Assembly (NCBI RefSeq): GCF_001552175.1
Contig: NZ_BCQR01000054.1
Coordinates: forward strand, 1-63,733
Origin: Actinomadura kijaniata NBRC 14229
GTDB taxonomy: Bacteria > Actinomycetota > Actinomycetes > Streptosporangiales > Streptosporangiaceae
Reading direction: 5' to 3'
Length of the DNA stretch: 63,733 nucleotides
Each line of letters starts with the position of its first letter. Positions within the stretch are counted from its first letter, which is position 1. A program made the translations under genes and the position numbers. The notes under the pieces are model-generated. The model saw only the letters and a program-made list of their open reading frames with translations. It was not told where the DNA came from and made no database searches. Shown here piece by piece: positions 1 to 7,552 of this stretch.

Positions 1-1401
1 CGCCCCGACCTCGCGACCGCCCGCCCGTCGCGGCGGCGGCTGGTGGCCGAGGGCCTGGTCGTCGCGCTCGCCGTGATCGCCGTCGTGCTGGCGCGGCGCC
101 GGGGACCGGCCGGGCAGGCGGCGCCGGGCGGCTGGGACCCGTTCGTGGTGGCGGTCCCGGCGCTGCTGGGGGTGGCCGTGGCGCTGCTGGTGCTGCGGGC
201 GTATCCGTTCCCGCTGCGCGCGCTGACCCGGCTGGCGCGGCGTGGCCGCGGAACGGTCGCGTTCGTCGGCCTGGCCCGCGTCTCCCGCGGACATGCGGTC
301 GCCGTGCTGCCGCTGACGGTGCTGCTGCTGGCCGTCACCGTGGCCGGGTTCTCCACCGCCGTCCAGAACACGCTGCGCCGCGGCCAGGAACGCGTCGCCC
401 TGCACGAGGTCGGAGCGGACGCCCGGGTGTTCTCCGCGCGGCTGGAGACCGGCGCCGTCGACCGGCTCCGCCGCGTTCCCGGGGTGACCGGCGCGGTCGG
501 GGCGCGCGCCGTCCCCGGCTGCATCCTGAGCGGCGGCGGCGCCGACGGCCTGCTGGTCACCGTGGTCGCCGTGGACCTGGACGCCTACCGGCGCGTCGCG
601 GGCCGCACGGCCGCGTCGGTGCCGCCCGCGCCCGGCCGGCCCGACGGGGCGCTGCTGTCCAAGGAGGTCGCGGCGGTCGGCTCCACCGGGCAGATCTTCC
701 TGGAGTGCGGGAACGAGCCCCGGATCGGGGCGACCGCCGCGGGCCGGTTCGCGGAGTTCCCCGGCCTGCCGCCCGGCACCCCCGCGGTGATCGTTCCGAT
801 GCGGCTGCTGGGCGGGGCGCAGGCCGTGCCGTCCCAGGTGTTCCTGAGCGGCGACCGCATCGACGCCGCCGCGCTGCGCGCCGCCGCGGCCGCCGTGACC
901 CCCGAGACCCTGCGCGACGGCGAGTACCTGCGGATCCGCTCCGAGACGCTGCGCAAGACGACCGACGGGCCGCTGATGAGGACGGTGTCGGCGGCGTTCC
1001 GCCACAGCGTGCTGACCGCCGCCGCCTACGGGATGCTGACCGTCGTGCTGCTGCTCGCCGTCGGGGCGCGCGCCCGCTCCCGCGCCGTCGCGCACCTCCA
1101 GGCCCTCGGGCTCGGCCGGCGGCAGCGGCGGGCGCTGGCCGTGCTGGAGATCGCGCCGGTGCTGCTGTGCTCGGCGGCGGGCGGCTGGGCCCTCGGCCTG
1201 GCGCTGCCCGCGATCGTCGGCCCGCTGGCGGACCTGCGGCCCTACACCGGAGGGCTCGCCGTCCCCGCCTCCGCCCCGGACCCGCTCGCGACGGCCGTGC
1301 TCGGCGGGGCGCTGCTGGCGGCCGCCGCGCTGGCCGCCGCCGTCGACGCCGCCTTCGACGCCCGCCACCGGCTGGGCACCGTGCTGAGAACGGGGGAGTG
1401 A
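1..1401 (+). CDS. FtsX-like ABC transporter permease (5'-truncated)
   Basis: The reading frame is open from base 1, so the true start lies outside the window. It encodes the C-terminal module of a MacB/FtsX-type permease. Hydrophobic segments lie near bases 43-105 and 150-210, another at about 295-360 (AVLPLTVLLLAV), then a large extracytoplasmic region to about base 990. Three closing membrane segments follow, around 1020-1075, 1140-1225 and 1290-1350. Such permeases pair with LolD/MacB-type ATPases to move lipids or peptides or to drive envelope remodelling. Its stop is 2 bases before the next gene's GTG, and two ATPases follow, so this is one operon. The substrate cannot be told from sequence. 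Confidence 0.85.
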   Translation, partial: RPDLATARPSRRRLVAEGLVVALAVIAVVLARRRGPAGQAAPGGWDPFVVAVPALLGVAVALLVLRAYPFPLRALTRLARRGRGTVAFVGLARVSRGHAVAVLPLTVLLLAVTVAGFSTAVQNTLRRGQERVALHEVGADARVFSARLETGAVDRLRRVPGVTGAVGARAVPGCILSGGGADGLLVTVVAVDLDAYRRVAGRTAASVPPAPGRPDGALLSKEVAAVGSTGQIFLECGNEPRIGATAAGRFAEFPGLPPGTPAVIVPMRLLGGAQAVPSQVFLSGDRIDAAALRAAAAAVTPETLRDGEYLRIRSETLRKTTDGPLMRTVSAAFRHSVLTAAAYGMLTVVLLLAVGARARSRAVAHLQALGLGRRQRRALAVLEIAPVLLCSAAGGWALGLALPAIVGPLADLRPYTGGLAVPASAPDPLATAVLGGALLAAAALAAAVDAAFDARHRLGTVLRTGE

Positions 1402-1403
1402 CC

Positions 1404-2336
1404 GTGACCGACATCCGTGACGACGGCCCCGACCTGGCCGAACTGGAACGCCGCGCCACCCGCGCCGGGCCCGCCTACGGCGAGGGCGCGCACATCGTCT
1501 GCGACAACCTGATGCGGATCTACCGGACCGAGGGCGTCGAGGTCGTCGCGTTGCAGGGCCTGGACCTGCTGGTGGACAAGGGCGAGCTCATCGCGATCGT
1601 GGGGGCGTCGGGGTCGGGCAAGTCCACCCTGCTGAACATCCTGTCCGGGCTGGACGTGCCCACCGCCGGGGTCGCCCGCGTCGCCGGGGCCGACCTGCTG
1701 GCGATGAAGGCCAAGCAGCGGCTGCGGTTCCGGCGCGAGCAGGTCGGGTTCGTGTGGCAGCAGACCACCCGCAACCTGCTGCCCTACCTGGACGCCGCGC
1801 AGAACGTCGAGCTGCCGATGCGCTTCACCCGCCGCCGGGACCGCCGCGAACGCGCCCGCGAGCTGCTGGACCTGCTGGGCATCGCCGACCTCGCCGGCCG
1901 CCGCCCCACCGAGCTGTCGGGCGGCCAGCAGCAGCGCGTCGCCATCGCCGTCGCGGTCGCCAACGAACCCCAGGTCATGCTGGCCGACGAACCCACCGGC
2001 GAGCTCGACACCGCCACCGCCGCCGAGGTGTTCGAGGCGCTGCGCGGCGTCAACCGCGAGCTCGGCACCACCACCGTGATCGTCACCCACGACCCCAACG
2101 TCGCCGCGCAGGTGGACCGCACCGTCGCCATCCGCGACGGCCGCACCTCCTCGGAGATCCGCCGCGAGGACCGCGACGGCGTCCGCGTCGCCACCCAGTA
2201 CGCCCTCCTGGACCGGGCGGGCCGCGTCCAGCTACCGCGCGACTTCACCGAGGCGCTCGACCTGCGCGACCGCGTCCGCCTCACCCTGGACGAGGACCAC
2301 GTGGGCGTCTGGCCCGACGGCAGGGAGGACCAGTGA
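1404..2336 (+). CDS. ABC transporter ATP-binding protein (LolD/MacB type)
   Basis: Cytoplasmic ATPase of about 310 residues. Walker A GASGSGKST lies near residue 67, the signature LSGGQQQR near 170 and Walker B with the D-loop (MLADEPTGELD) near 191, followed by the switch histidine in VTHDPN. It has an N-terminal extension of about 35 residues and a C-terminal extension of about 60 beyond the usual 230-residue domain, which is uncommon for LolD. The start is GTG 1404 with GGGGGAG just upstream; GTG 1398 is an in-frame alternative. It should energise the permease encoded immediately upstream. Confidence 0.88.
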   Translation: MTDIRDDGPDLAELERRATRAGPAYGEGAHIVCDNLMRIYRTEGVEVVALQGLDLLVDKGELIAIVGASGSGKSTLLNILSGLDVPTAGVARVAGADLLAMKAKQRLRFRREQVGFVWQQTTRNLLPYLDAAQNVELPMRFTRRRDRRERARELLDLLGIADLAGRRPTELSGGQQQRVAIAVAVANEPQVMLADEPTGELDTATAAEVFEALRGVNRELGTTTVIVTHDPNVAAQVDRTVAIRDGRTSSEIRREDRDGVRVATQYALLDRAGRVQLPRDFTEALDLRDRVRLTLDEDHVGVWPDGREDQ

Positions 2337-3028
2337 GCGAGCCGATCGTCCGCGTCGCGGACCTGACCAAGACCTACCGCAGCGGCGACATCGAGGTGCG
2401 GGCGCTGCGCGGGGTGACGTTCGACGTCCCCGCCGGGGAGCTGGTGACGCTCAAGGGCCGCTCCGGCTCCGGCAAGACCACGCTGCTGAACGTCCTCGGC
2501 GGCCTGGAGCCCCCCGACTCCGGCAGCGTCCACGTCGCCGGGCACGAGATCACCGCGCTGGACGAGGACGGCCTGCTGAAGGTGCGCCGCGAGATCATCT
2601 CCTACGTGTTCCAGTCCCACGGCCTGATCCCGGTCCTGTCGGCCGCCGAGAACGTCGAGGTCCCCCTCCGCCTGGCCCGCATGGCGCCCGCCGAGCGCGA
2701 CGAACGCGTCCGCACCCTGCTGGCCCTGGTCGGCCTGGCCGACCACGCCGCCCAGCGCCCCTACGAGATGTCCGGCGGCCAGCGCCAGCGCGTCGCCATC
2801 GCCCGCGCCCTGGCCAACCGCCCCCGCCTGATCCTCGCCGACGAGCCCACCGGCCAGCTCGACTCCGAGACCGCCGCCCAGATCATGCCGCTGCTGCGCG
2901 CCGTGGTCCGCAGCGAGGGCGTCACGGTCCTGACCGCCACCCACGACCCGGTGCTGCTGAGCCTGTCCGACCGCGTCCTCGCCCTGTCCGACGGCGAGAT
3001 CGCCGAGGAGCCCGTCCCGGCGGCCTGA
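2333..3028 (+). CDS. ABC transporter ATP-binding protein, second copy
   Basis: A 231-residue ATPase of the same MacB/LolD family at the normal family length. It has Walker A GRSGSGKTT, signature MSGGQRQR and Walker B LILADEPTGQLD. The GTG start overlaps the previous stop by 4 bases (GTGA) and is preceded by AGGGAGG, so translation is coupled. Two different ATPases next to one permease suggest either a heterodimeric motor or a second permease gene left of the window. The substrate is not identifiable. Confidence 0.88.
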   Translation: MSEPIVRVADLTKTYRSGDIEVRALRGVTFDVPAGELVTLKGRSGSGKTTLLNVLGGLEPPDSGSVHVAGHEITALDEDGLLKVRREIISYVFQSHGLIPVLSAAENVEVPLRLARMAPAERDERVRTLLALVGLADHAAQRPYEMSGGQRQRVAIARALANRPRLILADEPTGQLDSETAAQIMPLLRAVVRSEGVTVLTATHDPVLLSLSDRVLALSDGEIAEEPVPAA

Positions 3029-3073
3029 CCGGATCGGCCACAATCGCCCCCGCGCGCGGGTCCGATCGGCACA

Positions 3074-3409
3074 ATGCACCGCATGGACCCGGACGAGCGT
3101 CCGGCGGCGCGGCGGCGCGGCCCGCGCCGTCAGCGACGGCACCTCAACCGGCTGGCCCGCGCCCTGCGCCGCCGCGGATGGCGGGTCGAACGCCGCTTCG
3201 GCACGCACCCGCCGCTGCTGCACGTCTACGCCTCCGAGGCGCCGAGCGTGGGGGAGAGCGTCCTGGTGGCGGGCGGGCCGACCGCGCCGTGGTTCCGCTC
3301 CAGCACCGGCGCGTACCTGGCCCCCTGCTCCGACCCGGCCCGCGCCATCGAGGCCGTCACCGAACTGCTGACCCCCTGGGTCGCCGCCGCCCTCACCCCC
3401 GCCCGGTGA
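3074..3409 (+). CDS. Small basic protein of unknown function
   Basis: A 111-residue protein with a very Arg-rich first 45 residues, then a compact mixed segment (VYASEAPSVGESVLVA, WFRSSTGAYLAPC). No signal peptide, membrane segment or known motif is visible. It follows the ABC cassette by 45 bases and converges on the sirtuin gene. ATG 3074 or ATG 3083 could be the start. I do not recognise the family. The codon pattern is typical of the surrounding genes, so it is probably real. Confidence 0.5.
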   Translation: MHRMDPDERPAARRRGPRRQRRHLNRLARALRRRGWRVERRFGTHPPLLHVYASEAPSVGESVLVAGGPTAPWFRSSTGAYLAPCSDPARAIEAVTELLTPWVAAALTPAR

Positions 3410-3421
3410 ACCGGCGCGCCC

Positions 3422-4279
3422 TCAAGGACCCGGAGATCTGACGGCGTCCCCGACCTCGGCGACCAGCCTCCGCAGCGTCGCGCCCAGCGGGGCCGCGATC
3501 CGCACCAGGGCGAGGTCGTCGCCGCGCGTGGGCCCCTGGTTGACGATGGCGACGGGGATCCCGCGCTCGGCCGCCCGCCGCACGAACCGGTACCCCGACC
3601 AGACGGTCAGCGACGAGCCGAGCACGAGCATCATGCCCGCGTCGTCGACCGCGGCGTAGCTGGCCCGCACCCGCTCGGGCGGCACGTTCTCCCCGAAGAA
3701 CACGACGTCGGGCTTGAGGACCCCGCCGCAGACGGCGCAGTCCACCATCCGGAACGAGGCGACGTCCGCGTCGTCCAGCTCGACGTCCCCGTCGGGGTTG
3801 ACCGCCTGGATCCGCGCGTCCCAGCCGGGGTTGGCCGCGCGCAGCCGCCGTTCCAGCTCGGCCCGCGCCGACCGCCGCCCGCACCCCAGGCACACGACCC
3901 GGTCGAGCGCGCCGTGCAGCTCGACGACCCCGGTCGCCCCGGCGGCCTGGTGGAGCCCGTCCACGTTCTGCGTGATGATCCCGGACACCAGCCCGGCCCG
4001 CTGGAGCCCGGCGACCGCGACGTGCCCGGTGTTGGGCGCGGCGTGCCCGACGTTCCGCCACCCGACGTGGCTGCGCGCCCAGTACCGCCGCCGCGCCGCC
4101 GCGCTCCCCACGAACGTCTGGTACGTCATCGGCGCCGCGCGCCGCCGCCGGCCGGTCTCCCCCCGGTAGTCGGGGATCCCCGACTCGGTCGACAACCCGG
4201 CCCCGCTCAGCACGACGACCCCGCCGTCCCCCACCAGGTCGGCCAGTCTCTCGAACGCGTCCACGATCACACCCTCCAT
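3422..4279 (-). CDS. NAD-dependent protein deacylase, Sir2 family (sirtuin)
   Basis: A 285-residue sirtuin, which removes acyl groups from protein lysines using NAD+. Visible Sir2 motifs in order are GAGLSTESGIPDYRG (NAD binding), TQNVDGLH, the catalytic histidine in ELHG, a zinc-binding pair CLGCG then CAVCGG, and GSSLTV near the C-terminus. Length is normal for bacterial class II/III sirtuins. ATG 4279 has GGAGGGGG five bases upstream. It is a single-gene unit, convergent with the small gene at 3074-3409. Substrate preference (acetyl or other acyl) cannot be assigned. Confidence 0.93.
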   Translation of the reverse strand: MEGVIVDAFERLADLVGDGGVVVLSGAGLSTESGIPDYRGETGRRRRAAPMTYQTFVGSAAARRRYWARSHVGWRNVGHAAPNTGHVAVAGLQRAGLVSGIITQNVDGLHQAAGATGVVELHGALDRVVCLGCGRRSARAELERRLRAANPGWDARIQAVNPDGDVELDDADVASFRMVDCAVCGGVLKPDVVFFGENVPPERVRASYAAVDDAGMMLVLGSSLTVWSGYRFVRRAAERGIPVAIVNQGPTRGDDLALVRIAAPLGATLRRLVAEVGDAVRSPGP

Positions 4280-4418
4280 CGTGCCCCCTCCGGGCGACCG
4301 CCTCCCACCGGCGGGTCCTCCCCGGCGCGGCGCCGCCCGCGGGAACGTGAACCGGCCGGGCGCGAACGACGTACCAGTTCCGTGACAGCGGATGCGGAAC
4401 TCGGTTCGTTGGGGTCAC

Positions 4419-4781
4419 GTGCGCGAGAACGGCAGGGACGAGTGGTCGGGCCTCCTGGAGGCGCTGGAGGACGTCTGCGCGGTCTGCGGCGGCCGGGGAA
4501 CGGTGGACAGCCCCGACTGGCGGGCCTGGTACGAGCGCGCCGAGGAGCTCGCCCGCGTCGCCGAGGCCGCCCGCCGCGCCACCGGGTTCACCGAGGGCGA
4601 CGCCCCGGCGATCGTGACGGCGGTCGAACGCGCCATCGGCGACCACACCGCCGCCCGTCCCGCCGGTGACCGCCGGATCCCCTGCCCGACCTGCGGCGGA
4701 ACGGGCCGCGTCCTGACCCCGCTGGGCACGCGCCTGGCCGAACTGCTGACCCGGCACGGCTTCCACCGCGAATGCCCCTAA
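4419..4781 (+). CDS. Small protein with two CxxCGGxG zinc-knuckle motifs
   Basis: About 120 residues bracketed by two DnaJ-type cysteine motifs: CAVCGGRG near the N-terminus and CPTCGGTGR near the C-terminus, separated by an acidic/alanine-rich helical stretch. The four cysteines could bind one zinc. There is no J domain, so it is not DnaJ; similar small CxxCGxG proteins are common and uncharacterised in actinomycetes. GTG 4419 (HVRENG) is a likely start, with ATG 4392 in frame as an alternative. It is divergent from the sirtuin gene. Confidence 0.6.
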   Translation: MRENGRDEWSGLLEALEDVCAVCGGRGTVDSPDWRAWYERAEELARVAEAARRATGFTEGDAPAIVTAVERAIGDHTAARPAGDRRIPCPTCGGTGRVLTPLGTRLAELLTRHGFHRECP

Positions 4782-4968
4782 TTCGGTCACCGGTGTGCGT
4801 GGTTAGAGCAGTTCCTTATTAGAGTGCGGAGCGGAACGGCCACGACACGGTGAGGACCGAGGGCGATCCCCGACGCCTCCCGGGCCGTCCGCGACCGCCC
4901 ACCGGCGGGGGCCCGATCCCACCCCCGAGAGGCCCGCCTCTCCCGTCCGCAGAAGAAGCCCCCCGCAC

Positions 4969-6270
4969 ATGAGCGTTCCCACGGCCTCCGCCGCCCCCTC
5001 GTCCCCCCGGCACATGCGACGGGTCGCCGTCTCGTCGTTCATCGGCACGGCGATCGAGTTCTACGACTACTACATCTACGGAACGGCCGCCGCCCTCGTC
5101 CTCAACGCGGCGTTCTTCCCCGACCTGTCACCGCTCGCCGGAACCCTGGCCTCCCTGTCGACGTTCGCGGTCGGCTTCCTGGCCCGCCCCCTCGGCGCCG
5201 CGATCTTCGGCCACTTCGGCGACCGCATCGGCCGCAAGGCCACCCTGGTGGTCTCCCTGCTGCTGATGGGGCTGTCCACCGCGTTCATCGGCCTGCTGCC
5301 CGGCTACGGCACCATCGGCGTCGCGGCCCCGATCCTGCTGGTCCTGCTACGCGTCCTGCAGGGCATCGGCCTCGGCGGCGAGTGGGGCGGCGCCGCGCTG
5401 ATGGCCACCGAGCACGCCCCCCGCGACCGCCGCGGCCTGTACTCGGCGGCCCCGCAACTCGGCTCCCCGGTCGGCTACTTCGCAGCCACCGTCATCTTCT
5501 GGGCGCTCTCCTCCTGGCTGCCCGCCGACGCGTTCGACTCGTGGGGCTGGCGGATCCCGTTCCTGCTGTCGTTCGCCCTGGTCCTGGTCGGCCTGCGCAT
5601 CCGCCTGAAGGTGGCCGAGACCCCGGCGTTCGCCGCCCACCAGGAGAGGCTGAAGGACGCCCGCATGCCCCTGGCCACGGTCGTCCGCCGCAACCCCAGG
5701 GAGATCCTCCTCGGCGCGGGCAGCATCGTCGTGGTCTACGTGATGTTCTACACGGCCGCCACGTACTGCCTGACCTACACGACCAAGACCCTGGGCATCC
5801 CCCGTAACACCATGCTGTCCCTCACCCTGGTCGCGGTCGCCGTCCTCGGCGTGAGCACGTTCCTGGTCGCCCGGCTCTCCGACCGCCAGGGCCGCCGCCG
5901 CGTCCTCCTGGCGGGCTCGGTCTTCGGCGTCGTCTGGAGCATGGCCCTGTTCCCGCTGCTGGACACCCGGAACCTGCTGCTGGTGACCGTCGCCCTGAGC
6001 GGCGCGCTGCTGTGCATGGGGGTGGTGTACGGGCCGATGGCGGCGTTCCTCCCCGAACTGTTCGACACCGACGTCCGCTACTCCGGCGCGGGCCTGGCCT
6101 ACAACCTGGGCGGCGTCCTCGGCGGCGGCGCTGCGCCCCTGATCGTCGCCCAGCTGGGGGAGCGGTACGGCTCGTCCTCGATCGGCTGGTTCATGGCCTC
6201 GATGGCGATCCTGTCCCTGCTGTGCATCCTGGCCCTCCCCGAGACCCGGAACCGGGACCTGACCGCCTGA
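4969..6270 (+). CDS. MFS transporter, metabolite:H+ symporter (MHS) family
   Basis: A 433-residue major facilitator with about 12 hydrophobic segments. MHS hallmarks are the N-terminal SSFIGTAIEFYDYYIYG, the loop motif GHFGDRIGRK between helices 2 and 3, LQGIGLGGEWGGA in helix 4, and a second loop RLSDRQGRRR. The family (ShiA, ProP, KgtP, CitA) imports carboxylates, shikimate or betaines with protons; this one's substrate is undetermined. The gene stands alone with a strong downstream hairpin. The ribosome-binding site is weak at ATG 4969, and ATG 5014 (MRRVAVSS) is an alternative start. Confidence 0.88.
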   Translation: MSVPTASAAPSSPRHMRRVAVSSFIGTAIEFYDYYIYGTAAALVLNAAFFPDLSPLAGTLASLSTFAVGFLARPLGAAIFGHFGDRIGRKATLVVSLLLMGLSTAFIGLLPGYGTIGVAAPILLVLLRVLQGIGLGGEWGGAALMATEHAPRDRRGLYSAAPQLGSPVGYFAATVIFWALSSWLPADAFDSWGWRIPFLLSFALVLVGLRIRLKVAETPAFAAHQERLKDARMPLATVVRRNPREILLGAGSIVVVYVMFYTAATYCLTYTTKTLGIPRNTMLSLTLVAVAVLGVSTFLVARLSDRQGRRRVLLAGSVFGVVWSMALFPLLDTRNLLLVTVALSGALLCMGVVYGPMAAFLPELFDTDVRYSGAGLAYNLGGVLGGGAAPLIVAQLGERYGSSSIGWFMASMAILSLLCILALPETRNRDLTA

Positions 6271-6274
6271 GCAG

Positions 6275-6320
6275 GCCGTGCCCCCGGGGGCCAGGGGGGA
6301 GACGCTCCCGGGGGCACGGC
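6275..6320 (+). terminator. Hairpin terminator after the MFS gene
   Basis: A perfect 14-bp inverted repeat (GCCGTGCCCCCGGG at 6275-6288, complement at 6307-6320) encloses an 18-base loop. It begins 5 bases after the MFS stop codon. There is no clear T-run, as is usual in high-GC actinomycetes. The remaining bases to 6561 show no gene. Confidence 0.65.
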
Positions 6321-6561
6321 ACCGGTCGACGGGCCTGTGCGCCGCCCTCGAAACGACGCACAGGCGACGGTGGCGCTGAGGAAACCCCACCGGTCACCCA
6401 GGCTCCTCCACCCCCGTCACCCTCCGCAAGCCACCCTTTTCACATGGTGAACACCAGTGTTCAGGGCACCTCGACGAGCACCCCACGAGACCCCATCATC
6501 TCCAGGCAGCGCCACCGGCTCCGACGCCCGCGCCCGACGAAGCGCCCACCCACCATGCGTT

Positions 6562-7536
6562 CTAGGGGCGCCTGCCGCCGTCCTTCGCCGCACGGCTGAA
6601 ACGCGTCCGCTCACGCCGGGAAAAGCCGAGGGACCTCCGCGTCGGGATACCGCTGGAGCGGCGCCGATGTGCGGTGGCGGCCGCTGTCCGGGGACGGCGC
6701 GAGAGGCGGACGGTTCGCATCAGCGCGACTCCGGCGGCCACCAGCAGAACGGTCAGCCACATGCTCTGGGCGGCGGCGGCCGCGGGATCACCGGGTTCGG
6801 TATCGGCCGAGCGGAGCACGAGCTGCGGCGCGGAGGTCGGACCGCCGGCGATCGGCGTGGGATCTGAGGCGATCTGCGGAAGAGGCGCGACGGCAGGGGG
6901 CGTGGACGGCGGAGAAACGGAAGCCGGTGAGGTTTGCCGGCCGTTGGTACTCGGTGCGGGAGGCGTCTGGGGGGCCGGGACGTTCTGTGAAGGGCGGGGC
7001 TTGCTGGACGGGGAGGAGGACGGACGGCCCGACGGGGCCGGAACCTTGATCGACGCGGTGAACCGCTCACTCACGACAGCGGTACCACGCGCCACCACCG
7101 TGACGGTGAAGACGGCCTTTTTCGTGGCGGGTTTGCGTGCCGCGCGCAGCGTCATCGCCACGGTGACCGGGGAGGTTCCCAGGTCGCCGAGCTTGCACAC
7201 CCCCCGCGCGTTCTTGACGCAGGTGACCGTCACCGCCGCGCCCTTGGTCGCCGAGACCGTCAACCGGGCGTCCAAAGCCGTGGCGTCGAGCGCTCGAACC
7301 CGCAGCGAAGCCTGACCCGACTGCCCCGCCAGGATCTCTCGCGGCCCCTGCCAGGCCAACATGAACCGCGGCACCGGAGAGGGGCTGGGCGAGACGGTGG
7401 GGGACGCCGAGGAAGAAGGCCCAGGCGAGGGCTCCGCGGCGGCGACCGGGGAAGCACCGCCGATCCCGACGGCGATCGTGAGACCCGCCGCCGCGAGGAG
7501 GACACGACGTCCGGCGGGGACGCGCACATTGATCAT
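6562..7536 (-). CDS. Secreted, Pro/Ser-rich surface protein with C-terminal membrane anchor
   Basis: A 324-residue protein. An N-terminal signal peptide is visible (Arg pair, then LLAAAGLTIAVGIGGA, cleavage near VAAA). A Ser/Pro linker follows, then a beta-rich domain at about residues 58-165 with two cysteines flanking KNARGV (possible disulphide; Ig-like by inference). A long Pro/Ser/Thr-rich stalk comes next, then a single membrane segment near 258-276 (MWLTVLLVAAGVALM) and a basic cytoplasmic tail. This fits a wall-spanning anchored protein. It lacks an LPxTG motif. It starts 16 bases after the hydrolase gene, so the two are likely co-transcribed. Confidence 0.65.
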   Translation of the reverse strand: MINVRVPAGRRVLLAAAGLTIAVGIGGASPVAAAEPSPGPSSSASPTVSPSPSPVPRFMLAWQGPREILAGQSGQASLRVRALDATALDARLTVSATKGAAVTVTCVKNARGVCKLGDLGTSPVTVAMTLRAARKPATKKAVFTVTVVARGTAVVSERFTASIKVPAPSGRPSSSPSSKPRPSQNVPAPQTPPAPSTNGRQTSPASVSPPSTPPAVAPLPQIASDPTPIAGGPTSAPQLVLRSADTEPGDPAAAAAQSMWLTVLLVAAGVALMRTVRLSRRPRTAAATAHRRRSSGIPTRRSLGFSRRERTRFSRAAKDGGRRP

Positions 7537-7552
7537 TTTTCTGTCTCCCGGC

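Noticed and set aside
705..1403. Long in-frame N-terminal extension of the first ABC ATPase
   Set aside because: This part overlaps the permease in another frame and is Arg/Ala-rich. The ATPase fold begins after GTG 1404.
3393..4790. 465-codon minus-strand frame over the sirtuin and CxxCGGxG genes
   Set aside because: It overlaps two better-supported genes in other frames and is Arg/Gly-rich throughout.
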